This document shows, in pieces, positions 1 through 7,181 of a stretch of 39,335 bases of DNA. The position numbers were made by a program, and so were the translations under genes. Source of the stretch: CAYQTL01 sp964420405. GTDB lineage: Bacteria > Acidobacteriota > Thermoanaerobaculia > Thermoanaerobaculales > Sulfomarinibacteraceae. How positions within the stretch are numbered: position 1 is the first letter of the stretch; each line of letters starts with the position of its first letter. The notes under the pieces were generated by a model that had not been told where the DNA came from, did not search any database, and saw only the letters and a list, made by a program, of their open reading frames with translations. Where the stretch lies: the NCBI GenBank assembly GCA_964420405.1, contig CAYQTL010000039.1, positions 1-39,335 of the forward strand, given 5' to 3'.

Positions 1-1663
1 CACCGCCGCCGCCACCACCACCACCACCGCCTCCGGTGACGTTGACCGGGAAGTGGGTCGCGACGTTGTTGCCCTCGTTGGACTCGGCCACGGCGCCGGT
101 GTCGTCCACGATCACGCCCAGATGGTAGCTGCCGGCGGCGGTGCCGCCGGGCACGGTCACCGACCACCCCGAGTCGCCGAAGGTGTCGCCGGGGTCGCTG
201 GCGAAGCTGCCGGTGCGCCGGCCGAGCAGCACGTCGCCGGTCGACACCGCGGCGTCGGCGGAGAGGTACAGGCCGACCGAGAACGGCGTTCCGACCGTGC
301 CGGTGCCGGACAGGTGGCCGGCATAGGACACCGACAGGGCGTTCCCGGCCGTGACGGTGTCGCTCGCGGGGGTGACGCTGTCGGCCACCAGGTCGACCTC
401 GTCGGGGGGTGTGTCCACCGTGATCGGGGCCCACGCCACGTTGTTGCCCTCGTTGGTCTCGGCGACGACGTCCTGCTGGTCCACGATCATGCCCAGGTAG
501 TAGCTGCCGTCGGCGGCGCCGCCGGGGATCGTCATGGCCCGCGCGGCCTGGCCGAAGGTGTCGCCGGGATCGGTGGCGGACGACACGGTCATCTGGGACA
601 GCCAGGTGTCGCCGGTGGTGATGTTGGTGTCGGTCGACAGGTAGAACCCGACCTGGAACGAGCTGCCGACAGTGCCGGTACCGCTGACCCCGCCCGACCA
701 CTCGACGTCGACGGAGTCGCCGGGAGCGACGGTGGTGGGGGTCACGGCGAGGGTGTCCGCCGCGAGGTCGATCGCGTCGGCCACCTGGTACTCGACGAGC
801 ACCGACCAGTGGCGGAGGATGCCGGTGTCGGCCGCGTAGCAGTCACGGATCGCGAGGATCCAGTTGCCGTTGACCGGCCCGCCGATGCCCGGCAGAGGCT
901 GACTGAAGGCGTCCCGGGTGAAGTCCCGGTCGAGGTTGACGCCCGGGTCGTTGTACCAGAGGAAGCGCGCGACGGTGCCGAACTCCTTGGCGAAGGCGAT
1001 CTGCAGGTCGGACATCACCGGGTGGGTGACGGTGACGTGGACCGTGACCGCCGTGACCTCGCCGTCGTTCGGGGCGCTGGAGACGCCGAGGATCCTCAGG
1101 TTCCAGTCGGTGCTGGAGGGGTCGCAGTTCGTGGGCCCGTCGGGGATGCTGTAGTCGGTCGGGTCCTCGCGGAAGACCGTCGCCTCCGGTACGGGTCCCG
1201 TCGTCAGGGACTCGAGCAGGACCTCCCCCCGGCCGCCGCCGAGGTCGAGGTGGCGCTCGCGGGCCGCGGCCGGAGGTGCGATCCGCACGCCGTCGCCGTC
1301 GCGGGTGACGCGGACGACCGTCCGGACGACGGCGTCCCCGTCCTGCCGCTCGGCGATCACCAGGGTTCCCCCGGACTCCGGCGGCAGGTCGACCACCCGG
1401 ACCTCGCGGTCGCCGGCGGCGGCGGGACCCCACGGGACGACCTCGAAGGATCCGGCGGAACGCAGCGGCTCCGCCCGCAGCCGTGCGGGGCCGTCCGCCA
1501 GCCACGTGACCTCGCACCGCACTGCGCCCGCGGGGCCTTCGGCCGGGGTCACCTCGAGCCGGATGGCGGTCGCGGCCTCCACCGGCACGGTGGTCGTGAC
1601 CTCCGCGGCGGCGAGCGACGCGGCGGCGGCGATCAGGAACGCGGACGTCAACGTGCGGACCAT
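1..1663 (-). CDS. Secreted P-domain and CARDB-repeat protein (partial, C-terminus missing)
   Basis: The gene starts at an ATG (1663-1661) preceded by a GAGGAGG ribosome site and stays open to the left edge, giving 554 visible residues. Residues 1-20 form a signal peptide (MVRTLTSAFLIAAAASLAAA). Residues about 165-290 resemble a proprotein-convertase P domain (motifs DLQIAF, GNWILAIRDC, GILRHWSVLVEY), usually found at the C-terminal side of secreted proteases. Two CARDB-like adhesion repeats follow at about 296-415 and 415-535; each ends in (E)SNEGNNVA or ETNEGNNVA. A run of glycines at the edge looks like a linker to a further, unseen domain. No protease domain is visible, so this is probably an extracellular binding or adhesion protein; a catalytic domain beyond the edge cannot be excluded. 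The plus-strand reading frame over this stretch is an antisense shadow. Confidence 0.85.
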   Translation of the reverse strand, partial: MVRTLTSAFLIAAAASLAAAEVTTTVPVEAATAIRLEVTPAEGPAGAVRCEVTWLADGPARLRAEPLRSAGSFEVVPWGPAAAGDREVRVVDLPPESGGTLVIAERQDGDAVVRTVVRVTRDGDGVRIAPPAAARERHLDLGGGRGEVLLESLTTGPVPEATVFREDPTDYSIPDGPTNCDPSSTDWNLRILGVSSAPNDGEVTAVTVHVTVTHPVMSDLQIAFAKEFGTVARFLWYNDPGVNLDRDFTRDAFSQPLPGIGGPVNGNWILAIRDCYAADTGILRHWSVLVEYQVADAIDLAADTLAVTPTTVAPGDSVDVEWSGGVSGTGTVGSSFQVGFYLSTDTNITTGDTWLSQMTVSSATDPGDTFGQAARAMTIPGGAADGSYYLGMIVDQQDVVAETNEGNNVAWAPITVDTPPDEVDLVADSVTPASDTVTAGNALSVSYAGHLSGTGTVGTPFSVGLYLSADAAVSTGDVLLGRRTGSFASDPGDTFGDSGWSVTVPGGTAAGSYHLGVIVDDTGAVAESNEGNNVATHFPVNVTGGGGGGGGGGG

Positions 1664-1846
1664 GGCGGGCCTCCTCGTGGCTTTCAGGGAGCCATCATTG
1701 TCTCACCTCCGCGCCGATTCCGCGACCGGCTCCCGGCGCTGCGCGGCGATCGCCCCGCCGGCGCCACGGGTTCGCCACCGGCCGCCGCCGCCGTGCCCCA
1801 TCCGGGCGCTTCACTGCCGGCAGGACGACGGACGAAGGAGGACGTC

Positions 1847-3199
1847 ATGAACGGAGCGGGGCGGTTCGGATCGGTGCTGGTGAAGCTGCTGCTGGTGGGC
1901 GGTCTGGTGCTCCTGCTGTGGGTTCCCACCGGATGGGTGTGGCTGCTGGTGGAGGAGCGGGCGCAGCGGCGCGACGAGGTCCGCGCCGAGATCGGCGCGT
2001 CGTGGGGCGGCGAGCAGCAGGTGGTGGGACCCGTGCTGGCGGTGCCGGCGACGGTGGTGCGCTCCGTCCGCCGCGACGGGGTCGAGGAGAGCCGCACCGA
2101 GACGATCGAGCTGGTGGTGCTGCCGGAGACGCTGCGGGTCACCGGCGCCGTCGAGCCCGAGCAGCGGGCGCGCTCGATCTACCAGGTCGTGGTGTACCGC
2201 TCGCGGCTGGTCCTCGAGGGCCGCTTCGACCGGACGGTCGCCGAAGGGCTCGGGCTCGACCCGGGGGCGATCCGGTGGGAGCGGGCGCGGCTGGTGGTCG
2301 GCGTGTCCGATCTGCGTGGGCTGCGGGAGGTCCCGCGGCTCGACTGGCAGCAGCGGGAGGTGCCGTTGCGGGAGCCCGGCGAGGCCCGCGGGGTGCCCAC
2401 CGTGTCGGCCCGGGCGCCGTGGCCGGGAGACGCGCCGACCGCCGCATTCCGGGTCGCCCTGACGCTCGACGGCAGCGAGGCGCTCCGGCTGGCGCCGGTC
2501 GGCCGGGAGACGACGGTCGAGCTGCGCTCGCCGTGGCCGGATCCGTCGTTCGTCGGCGCGTTCCTTCCCGACGAGCGCACCGTCGGCGGCGACGGCTTCG
2601 AGGCCCGCTGGTCGATCCTCGACCTCAACCGGAGCTACCCCCAGGCGTGGCGCTCCGACCGGGTGGACGCCGCGTCCCTCGGCACGGCGGTCGACGGCTC
2701 GGCGTTCGGCGTGCGGGTGCTGTTCCCGGTCGACGCCTACCAGCGGACCGCGCGGTCGGTGAAGTACTCGTTGCTGTTCACGGCCCTGACGCTGCTCGCG
2801 GTGTTCGTCGTCGACCACGGCTTTCGGCAGGGGGTGCACCTGGCCCAGTACCTGCTGGTCGGCTGCGCGCTGGTGCTGTTCTACCTCCTGCTGCTGTCGC
2901 TCGGCGAGGTGATCGGCTTCGCCCCCGCCTACCTGGCGGCCGCGGCGGTGGTGGTCGGCATGGTGACCGCGTACGCGCAGGCGGTGCTCGACCGTCCGGC
3001 GGCGGTCGCCGCGACTGCCGCGGTTCTGACCGCGCTGTACGGCTGCCTGTTCGTCATGCTCCACCTCGAGGATCTCGCCCTGCTGACCGGCACCGCGCTC
3101 CTGGTGGTGGCGCTCGGCGTGCTGATGCGGCTGACGCGGGGTCTGCGCCGGCCCCCTTCCTCAGTGCAGAGGGATGATCCGGCGGTGGCTGAGGGTTGA
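1847..3199 (+). CDS. creD: CreD-like inner membrane protein
   Basis: A 450-residue protein of the CreD (cell envelope integrity) family. The ATG at 1847 is chosen because GAAGGAGG lies at 1833-1840 and the N-terminal hydrophobic helix (residues about 9-33) follows at once; the open frame upstream is antisense to the neighbouring secreted-protein gene. As in known CreD proteins there is one N-terminal membrane segment, a large periplasmic domain (about 35-305) and a C-terminal cluster of helices. That cluster contains the family-like stretch QYLLVGCALVLFYLLLLSL and later LHLEDLALLTGTALL. In E. coli creD belongs to the CreBC regulon; here it sits directly before a different two-component pair whose first possible ATG overlaps its end by 26 bases, so co-transcription is likely. 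Function in envelope homeostasis is inferred from the family. Confidence 0.9.
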   Translation: MNGAGRFGSVLVKLLLVGGLVLLLWVPTGWVWLLVEERAQRRDEVRAEIGASWGGEQQVVGPVLAVPATVVRSVRRDGVEESRTETIELVVLPETLRVTGAVEPEQRARSIYQVVVYRSRLVLEGRFDRTVAEGLGLDPGAIRWERARLVVGVSDLRGLREVPRLDWQQREVPLREPGEARGVPTVSARAPWPGDAPTAAFRVALTLDGSEALRLAPVGRETTVELRSPWPDPSFVGAFLPDERTVGGDGFEARWSILDLNRSYPQAWRSDRVDAASLGTAVDGSAFGVRVLFPVDAYQRTARSVKYSLLFTALTLLAVFVVDHGFRQGVHLAQYLLVGCALVLFYLLLLSLGEVIGFAPAYLAAAAVVVGMVTAYAQAVLDRPAAVAATAAVLTALYGCLFVMLHLEDLALLTGTALLVVALGVLMRLTRGLRRPPSSVQRDDPAVAEG

Positions 3200-4766
3200 C
3201 GCCGGTGGGAGAGGCCATGCGGCAGACGGCGGACAACCCTGGGGTCGACCGGTTCCGGTCATGATCGGGGGGGCCGCAGACACCGGCGGCGGCCGCCCCC
3301 CCATCCTGGAGGACGGCGGAGAGCGGCTGCTGGCGGCGGTGCTCGACAGCCTCGACGACGCGGTGCTCGTCGTCGGCCCGCCGCGGCGCGGCATCGTGCG
3401 GGTCTGCAACGGCGGGGCGACGCGGATCTTCGGCTGGGCGCCCGACGAGCTCGTCGGCGGTACCACCGAGCGGCTGCACGTCGACCGGGAGGCGTTCGAG
3501 AGGTTCGGCGAGCTCAGCCGGAAGGGGCTGGAGGCCGCCGGGCGGTTCGCCACCGCCTGGACCATGCGGCGCCGTGGCGGATCGCTGTTCGAGGCCGAGA
3601 TCACCGTGTCGGTCCTCGACCCGGCCCGCGGCTGGCAGGGCGGGGTGGTGAGCGTGGTCCGCGACGTCAGCCAGCGGGTGCGGGCGGAGCGCGAGGGGCG
3701 GGCGGCCGAGGAGGCCCTGCGGCGCAGCGAGTCGCGGCTCCGCTCGATCTTCGAGCACGCCGGCCTCGGCCTCGCGCTCGTGGGCCTCGAGGGACGGATC
3801 CTGGACCCCAACCCGGCGATGTGCCGGATCACGGGCCGACCGCGGGAGCGGCTCGTCGGCGCCTCGTGGAGAGAGCTCACCCCGGAGGAGGACATGGTCC
3901 TGGAGGCGCCGCTGGTGGAGGAGCTGCTGAGTGGCCGCCGCGACCACTACACGATCCAGAAGCGGTACCTCAGGCCCGACGGTGACACGGTTCCGGTCCG
4001 GGTGACCGTCTCCCTGCTGCGCGGCCCCGCCGGCGAGCCGCAGTCGGTGCTCGGGATCGTCGAGGACGTCACTCCGCTGGTGGAGGCGGCGGAGGAGCGG
4101 GAGCGGCTGCTGGCCGAGGTGCGCGCCCTCGCCCGGATGCTGGAGGAGACCGAGCAGGCCGAGCGGCGGTCGGTCGCCCGCGAGCTGCACGACAGTGTCG
4201 GCCAGAGCGTGGCGGCCTTGTCCCTGAACCTGGCCATGATCCGGCGCGACCTGGCGTCGGAGACGACGCCGAGGATCGCGGCGCTGCTCGACGACTCGCT
4301 CGAGACGCTCCAGCACGTGGGCGCCCGCGTCCGCGACGTGATGGCGGAGCTGCGACCGCCGATGCTGGACGACTTCGGCGTGGTGGCGACCCTGCGGTGG
4401 CTCGCGGACCGGCTCCGTACGCGGACCGGGATGACGATCGCGGTGCGCGGCCTGGAGCCCGACCCTCGCCTCGGCGACCCGGCGGAGATGGCCCTCGTCC
4501 GGGTGGCGCAGGAGGCCCTCTCCAACGTCGCCCGGCACGCGTCGGCGAGCCGCGTCACGATCACGCTCCACGCCCGGGACGACCTCGTCCGGCTCACCGT
4601 CACCGACGACGGCGTCGGATTCGACCCTGGCGAGCACAGGCGGGCCGACGGCGCCGGTTGGGGGATCGTCGGCATGCGCGAGCGCATGGAGGCGATCGGA
4701 GGGACGGTCCGGGTCGACTCCGCACCAGGACGCGGGACCCGGGTGGTGGCCGAGGTGCCGCGATGA
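3174..4766 (+). CDS. PAS-PAS sensor histidine kinase, NarL-type (HisKA_3)
   Basis: A cytoplasmic sensor kinase of 530 residues with no clear membrane segment. Two PAS domains lie at about 45-165 and 175-300, followed by a short coiled coil (EERERLLAEVRALARMLEE). A HisKA_3 dimerisation domain carries RELHDSVGQS, with the phospho-accepting histidine at residue 339. The HATPase domain shows the N box (asparagine about 451), DDGVGFD and GWGIVGMRERM. The start is uncertain: ATG 3174 overlaps creD, while the in-frame ATG at 3261 would remove 29 low-complexity residues; neither has a strong ribosome site. The stop overlaps the next start as ATGA, so kinase and regulator are translationally coupled and surely partners. 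The signal is unknown; PAS domains could bind a ligand, haem or flavin. Confidence 0.92.
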   Translation: MIRRWLRVDAGGRGHAADGGQPWGRPVPVMIGGAADTGGGRPPILEDGGERLLAAVLDSLDDAVLVVGPPRRGIVRVCNGGATRIFGWAPDELVGGTTERLHVDREAFERFGELSRKGLEAAGRFATAWTMRRRGGSLFEAEITVSVLDPARGWQGGVVSVVRDVSQRVRAEREGRAAEEALRRSESRLRSIFEHAGLGLALVGLEGRILDPNPAMCRITGRPRERLVGASWRELTPEEDMVLEAPLVEELLSGRRDHYTIQKRYLRPDGDTVPVRVTVSLLRGPAGEPQSVLGIVEDVTPLVEAAEERERLLAEVRALARMLEETEQAERRSVARELHDSVGQSVAALSLNLAMIRRDLASETTPRIAALLDDSLETLQHVGARVRDVMAELRPPMLDDFGVVATLRWLADRLRTRTGMTIAVRGLEPDPRLGDPAEMALVRVAQEALSNVARHASASRVTITLHARDDLVRLTVTDDGVGFDPGEHRRADGAGWGIVGMRERMEAIGGTVRVDSAPGRGTRVVAEVPR

Positions 4767-5416
4767 GCCGGCGACGTCTGCGGGTGGTGGTCGCCGACGA
4801 CCACGCGGTGGTGCGGGACGGCCTGTGGCGGATCCTCGACGACGAGCCGGACATGGAGGTGGTCGGCGCCGCCGCCACCGGCCGTGAGGCGGTGGAGCTG
4901 GCCGAGGCCCTCGAGCCGGACGTGGTGGTCATGGACCTGGCGATGCCCGAGCTGGACGGCGTCGAGGCGACCCGCCGGATCCGCCGCGAGCGACAGGACG
5001 TGCAGGTGGTGATCCTGTCGATGCACGCCTCCGCCGAGCACCTGCACCAGTCGCTTGCCGCCGGCGCCATCGGCTACGTCGTCAAGTCGTCCGCCGGGAC
5101 GGAGGTCGCGGCGGCGGTGCGTGCGGCCGCGATCGGGCGGAGCCACGTCAGCGAGGTCCTGCCGAGGCCGACCAGCACCCGCCGGCACCGGCCGGCCATG
5201 GCCGGGGAAGGGGGGCCGCTGGCGAGCCTGTCGCCGCGGGAGCGCGAGGTGCTCCACCTGGTGGTGGCGGGCCGCTCGAGCCGGGAGATCGCCGACGCCC
5301 TCGGCCTGTCGCCCGGCACCGTCGACACCTACCGGAGCCGGCTGATGCGCAAGCTGGGGGTCGGCGACCTGGCCGGCCTGGTCCGGTTCGCCGTCGCGCA
5401 CGGTCTCGCGCCGTGA
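4763..5416 (+). CDS. NarL/FixJ-family response regulator
   Basis: A 217-residue two-domain regulator. The receiver (1-120) has the acidic pair DD at 12-13, the phospho-acceptor Asp58 (VVMDLAMPELDG) and the conserved lysine in GYVVKSS. The C-terminal LuxR-type helix-turn-helix (about 152-215) reads LSPREREVLHLVVAGRSSREIADALGLS followed by VDTYRSRLMRKLG. The start codon overlaps the kinase stop (ATGA), giving a classic coupled pair. On phosphorylation by the upstream kinase it should bind DNA as a dimer. Targets cannot be told from the sequence; creD just upstream is a reasonable candidate by position only. Confidence 0.95.
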   Translation: MSRRRLRVVVADDHAVVRDGLWRILDDEPDMEVVGAAATGREAVELAEALEPDVVVMDLAMPELDGVEATRRIRRERQDVQVVILSMHASAEHLHQSLAAGAIGYVVKSSAGTEVAAAVRAAAIGRSHVSEVLPRPTSTRRHRPAMAGEGGPLASLSPREREVLHLVVAGRSSREIADALGLSPGTVDTYRSRLMRKLGVGDLAGLVRFAVAHGLAP

Positions 5417-5482
5417 GCGACCGGCCGCGGGTTGAGAACTCCTGACAGACTCGGGATGGGGCTGTCCCCTAGAGTGACAGCG

Positions 5483-5506
5483 CGGGCCGGAGGCCGATCC
5501 GGCCCG
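5483..5506 (+). other. Leader hairpin before the GAF gene
   Basis: CGGGCCGG (5483-5490) pairs perfectly with CCGGCCCG (5499-5506) around an 8-base loop. It lies between the response-regulator stop and the GTG at 5515 and abuts the ribosome site GGGGAGG (5506-5512). It could end transcription from the upstream operon (no T-tract follows) or restrict translation of the next gene. Confidence 0.4.
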
Positions 5507-5514
5507 GGGAGGTC

Positions 5515-6237
5515 GTGGTCGCACCGATGTCCGCAGGAGGGGCCGGAGACGGGATGCCCGGCGCGGGCCGCCTCACGGCGGCGTCCGTCGTGCGGCCGGC
5601 GCCTCGCGCCCGCCGCGCGAGCGTGCGAGCCGTCTGGCTGGTCCCGGGGCTGGCGACGGTGGCGGCGGTCGCGCTGGGCTGGGCGGCCCTGGCGGGAGAC
5701 CCGCACAGGGTCCCGGCGCTCCTCGTCGGCGTCGTCGCCGCGGTCCTCGGCGTCGTCGGGGCGGCTGCTCTCGTGCGGTCGCTCCAGGCGAGCGAGGGCG
5801 AGCGCGAGGCCCGTGACCGGCAGCTCGAGTGCGTCCTGTCGCTGAATCGCCTGGTCCGCAGCCCGGGTGTCGCGCCCGAGGAGATCTGCCAGGGCGCGGT
5901 CGAGCTCGCGCCACGGGTGCTGCGCCGACCCGGCGCGGCCGGCGCGCGGCTCCAAATCGGCGCCCGCGTGTGGGTGACAGAGGGGTTCGAGCCGAGCAGG
6001 TCGCGACTGGAGGCGACCGTCGTCGTCGGCGGCGAGGCGGTCGGCACGCTCGCAGTCCACCTCGCGGGCGGTGTCCCGCCGCGCGGTGGCGACGTGGCCG
6101 CGGCGGACGAGCGGGCGGTGCTCGAGGCGGTCGCCGACCGCGTCGGGGCGGCGGTCCAGCTCGACGAGCTCGGTCACCGACGCCGCGAGCGCGGCGCAGC
6201 CTCCGGGAACCTCACGAGGGCTCGCGATGCGGTCTGA
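5515..6237 (+). CDS. Membrane-anchored GAF-type sensor fragment
   Basis: A 240-residue product from a GTG with GGGGAGG just upstream; an in-frame ATG at 5527 is the alternative start. Two hydrophobic segments lie at about 41-58 and 64-86. After a short helix comes a GAF-like sensory domain (about 105-225) with the signature EEICQGAVELAPR and VGGEAVGTLAVHL. That pattern is familiar from hybrid kinases of this lineage, where GAF is followed by HisKA, HATPase and receiver domains. Here the frame stops at 6237, before any kinase domain. Only 13 codons further on, in the same frame, a receiver-like piece begins. I read this as the front end of a decayed or deleted hybrid kinase. It may still be made as a small membrane sensor, but no output is visible. 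Confidence 0.6.
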   Translation: MVAPMSAGGAGDGMPGAGRLTAASVVRPAPRARRASVRAVWLVPGLATVAAVALGWAALAGDPHRVPALLVGVVAAVLGVVGAAALVRSLQASEGEREARDRQLECVLSLNRLVRSPGVAPEEICQGAVELAPRVLRRPGAAGARLQIGARVWVTEGFEPSRSRLEATVVVGGEAVGTLAVHLAGGVPPRGGDVAAADERAVLEAVADRVGAAVQLDELGHRRRERGAASGNLTRARDAV

Positions 6238-6276
6238 GCCGTGTGACCCGCCCGGGACCGGCCCGGCCGGCGGAGG

Positions 6277-6648
6277 GTGCTGCTGGTCGCAGGCCCCGCC
6301 CGCGTCGTGGGGCTGGTGGAGCTCGCGCCGGAGTCGTCGCAGGGCGCGACGGTCACCCTGGTCGAGATCCCTCGCCTCGCCGAGGCGGTCGAGGCGGTCG
6401 CGCGGCACGCCTTCGACGCGGTGGTCCACGGCATCGTGACCGCCCACGGCGGCGGCATCGAGCTCGCGCGCGAGCTCCGCGAAGCCGACCCCGACCTGCC
6501 TGTGGTCGTGATGTCGGGCCACTCCGAGGAGCAGGTTTCGCCCGACGACCTCGCCGCCGAGGGGATCCGCTACCTGGGCGAGCCGTTCGGCGCCGGCACG
6601 CTGGCGTCGGTCGTCCGCGACGCCCTGGGGCCGATCCGTCCCGGCTGA
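6277..6648 (+). pseudogene. Degenerate receiver domain (back end of a broken hybrid kinase)
   Basis: About 123 residues match the layout of a receiver domain: VLLVAGPARVVGLVE at the first strand, FDAVVHGIVTAHGGGIELARELREADPDLPVVVMSGHSEE in the middle, and GIRYLGEPFGAGTLASVVRDALG at the end. All three catalytic sites are lost. The acidic pair after the first strand is Ala-Gly, the phospho-acceptor Asp is His (VVHG), and the conserved Lys is Glu (GEPF). It lies in the same frame as the GAF fragment, separated by two in-frame stops (6235-6237 and 6244-6246). The GTG at 6277 sits directly against a GGCGGAGG stretch, too close to be a good ribosome site. A relic is most likely; a non-phosphorylated pseudo-receiver is the alternative. 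Confidence 0.55.
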
Positions 6649-6714
6649 GGTTCCTCCCTCCGCGCCGTCGCGCCGGCACCCCTCGACCCCCGCCCCGCCA
6701 CCGACCCCGATCCT

Positions 6715-6742
6715 GTTCCCGATCCCGATCCCGATCCCGATA
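6715..6742 (+). repeat. GATCCC hexamer array, left arm
   Basis: A run of about four CGATCC units preceded by GTTCC. The complementary orientation (GGGATC units) occurs at 6885-6906, so the pair could fold into an arm of about 20 bases flanking the CGACAG-core repeat. The same motif recurs near 10.97, 16.94 and 36.87 kb. Confidence 0.8.
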
Positions 6743-6758
6743 TGTGGCGTGGGGCCGG

Positions 6759-6821
6759 CGACAGCGACAGCGATCGGCCCGTGGACGACACCGGTCGCCT
6801 CCCACCCGCGTCCGCGCCCGT
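6759..6821 (+). repeat. CGACAG-plus-core repeat, copy A
   Basis: Begins with about two CGACAG units and continues into a core that includes GGTCGCCTC and ACCCGCGTCCGCG. A second copy of the same length lies at 33661-33723, with roughly 80% identity by eye allowing single-base gaps. Both copies are intergenic and both follow a stretch with GATCCC-like units. Confidence 0.6.
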
Positions 6822-6884
6822 ACCCGTCCGTTCCCGACGCTGCGGCAGTGGCAGCGATCCTGTCGCGGCCGCGATACGCCCTCG

Positions 6885-6906
6885 TCGGGATCGGGATCGG
6901 GATCGG
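6885..6906 (-). repeat. GATCCC hexamer array, right (inverted) arm
   Basis: About three and a half GGGATC units on the plus strand, complementary to 6720-6741. It ends the repeat cluster upstream of the large secreted-protein gene. Confidence 0.75.
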
Positions 6907-7181
6907 AACCGTGGCGGGCGATGGGCGGAGCCCGGCGGAGAGTCTGCGACTCCCCCCCCGCCCCGGGCTCCCGTAGACCATCTCCCGTCCCCCGACTCCC
7001 GGTCCCCGTTGTCGCCACCCTGGACCCGGTCGGCCGATCGCGGGAGGGGGGAGCGGAGGCGCCAGGCTGCCGGCTCCCAGGAAGCGTGCGTGACCCGGCG
7101 CCGCGCGATCCGTCGCTTCGAGGTCCAGGAGCCACACGGACGGTGTCCGCGTCCCTCTCCGGCTCGACCTCGGAGGAGCCC

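Larger units (their letters stand above)
6649..7181. other. Gene-free repeat-rich region
   Basis: I see no credible gene in this 533-base stretch. It holds two opposed GATCCC/GGGATC hexamer arrays, a CGACAG-plus-core repeat between them, and a C-rich, oligopyrimidine segment around 6950-7020. The open frames that cross it give low-complexity or Gly-Ile repeat products. The ribosome site of the next gene is GGAGGAG at 7172-7178. Confidence 0.6.

Noticed and set aside
53..1846. Plus-strand open frame continuous with creD
   Set aside because: It is antisense to a minus-strand gene with signal peptide, P domain and CARDB repeats. Its product is low complexity; creD has its own ATG and ribosome site at 1847.
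6715..6906. Hexamer arrays as a CRISPR
   Set aside because: Units are six bases without spacers, and there are no cas genes.
5829..7181. Long N-terminal extension of the large secreted protein
   Set aside because: It would run through the GAF and receiver fragments and the repeat region. The ATG at 7182 has a good ribosome site and a signal peptide.
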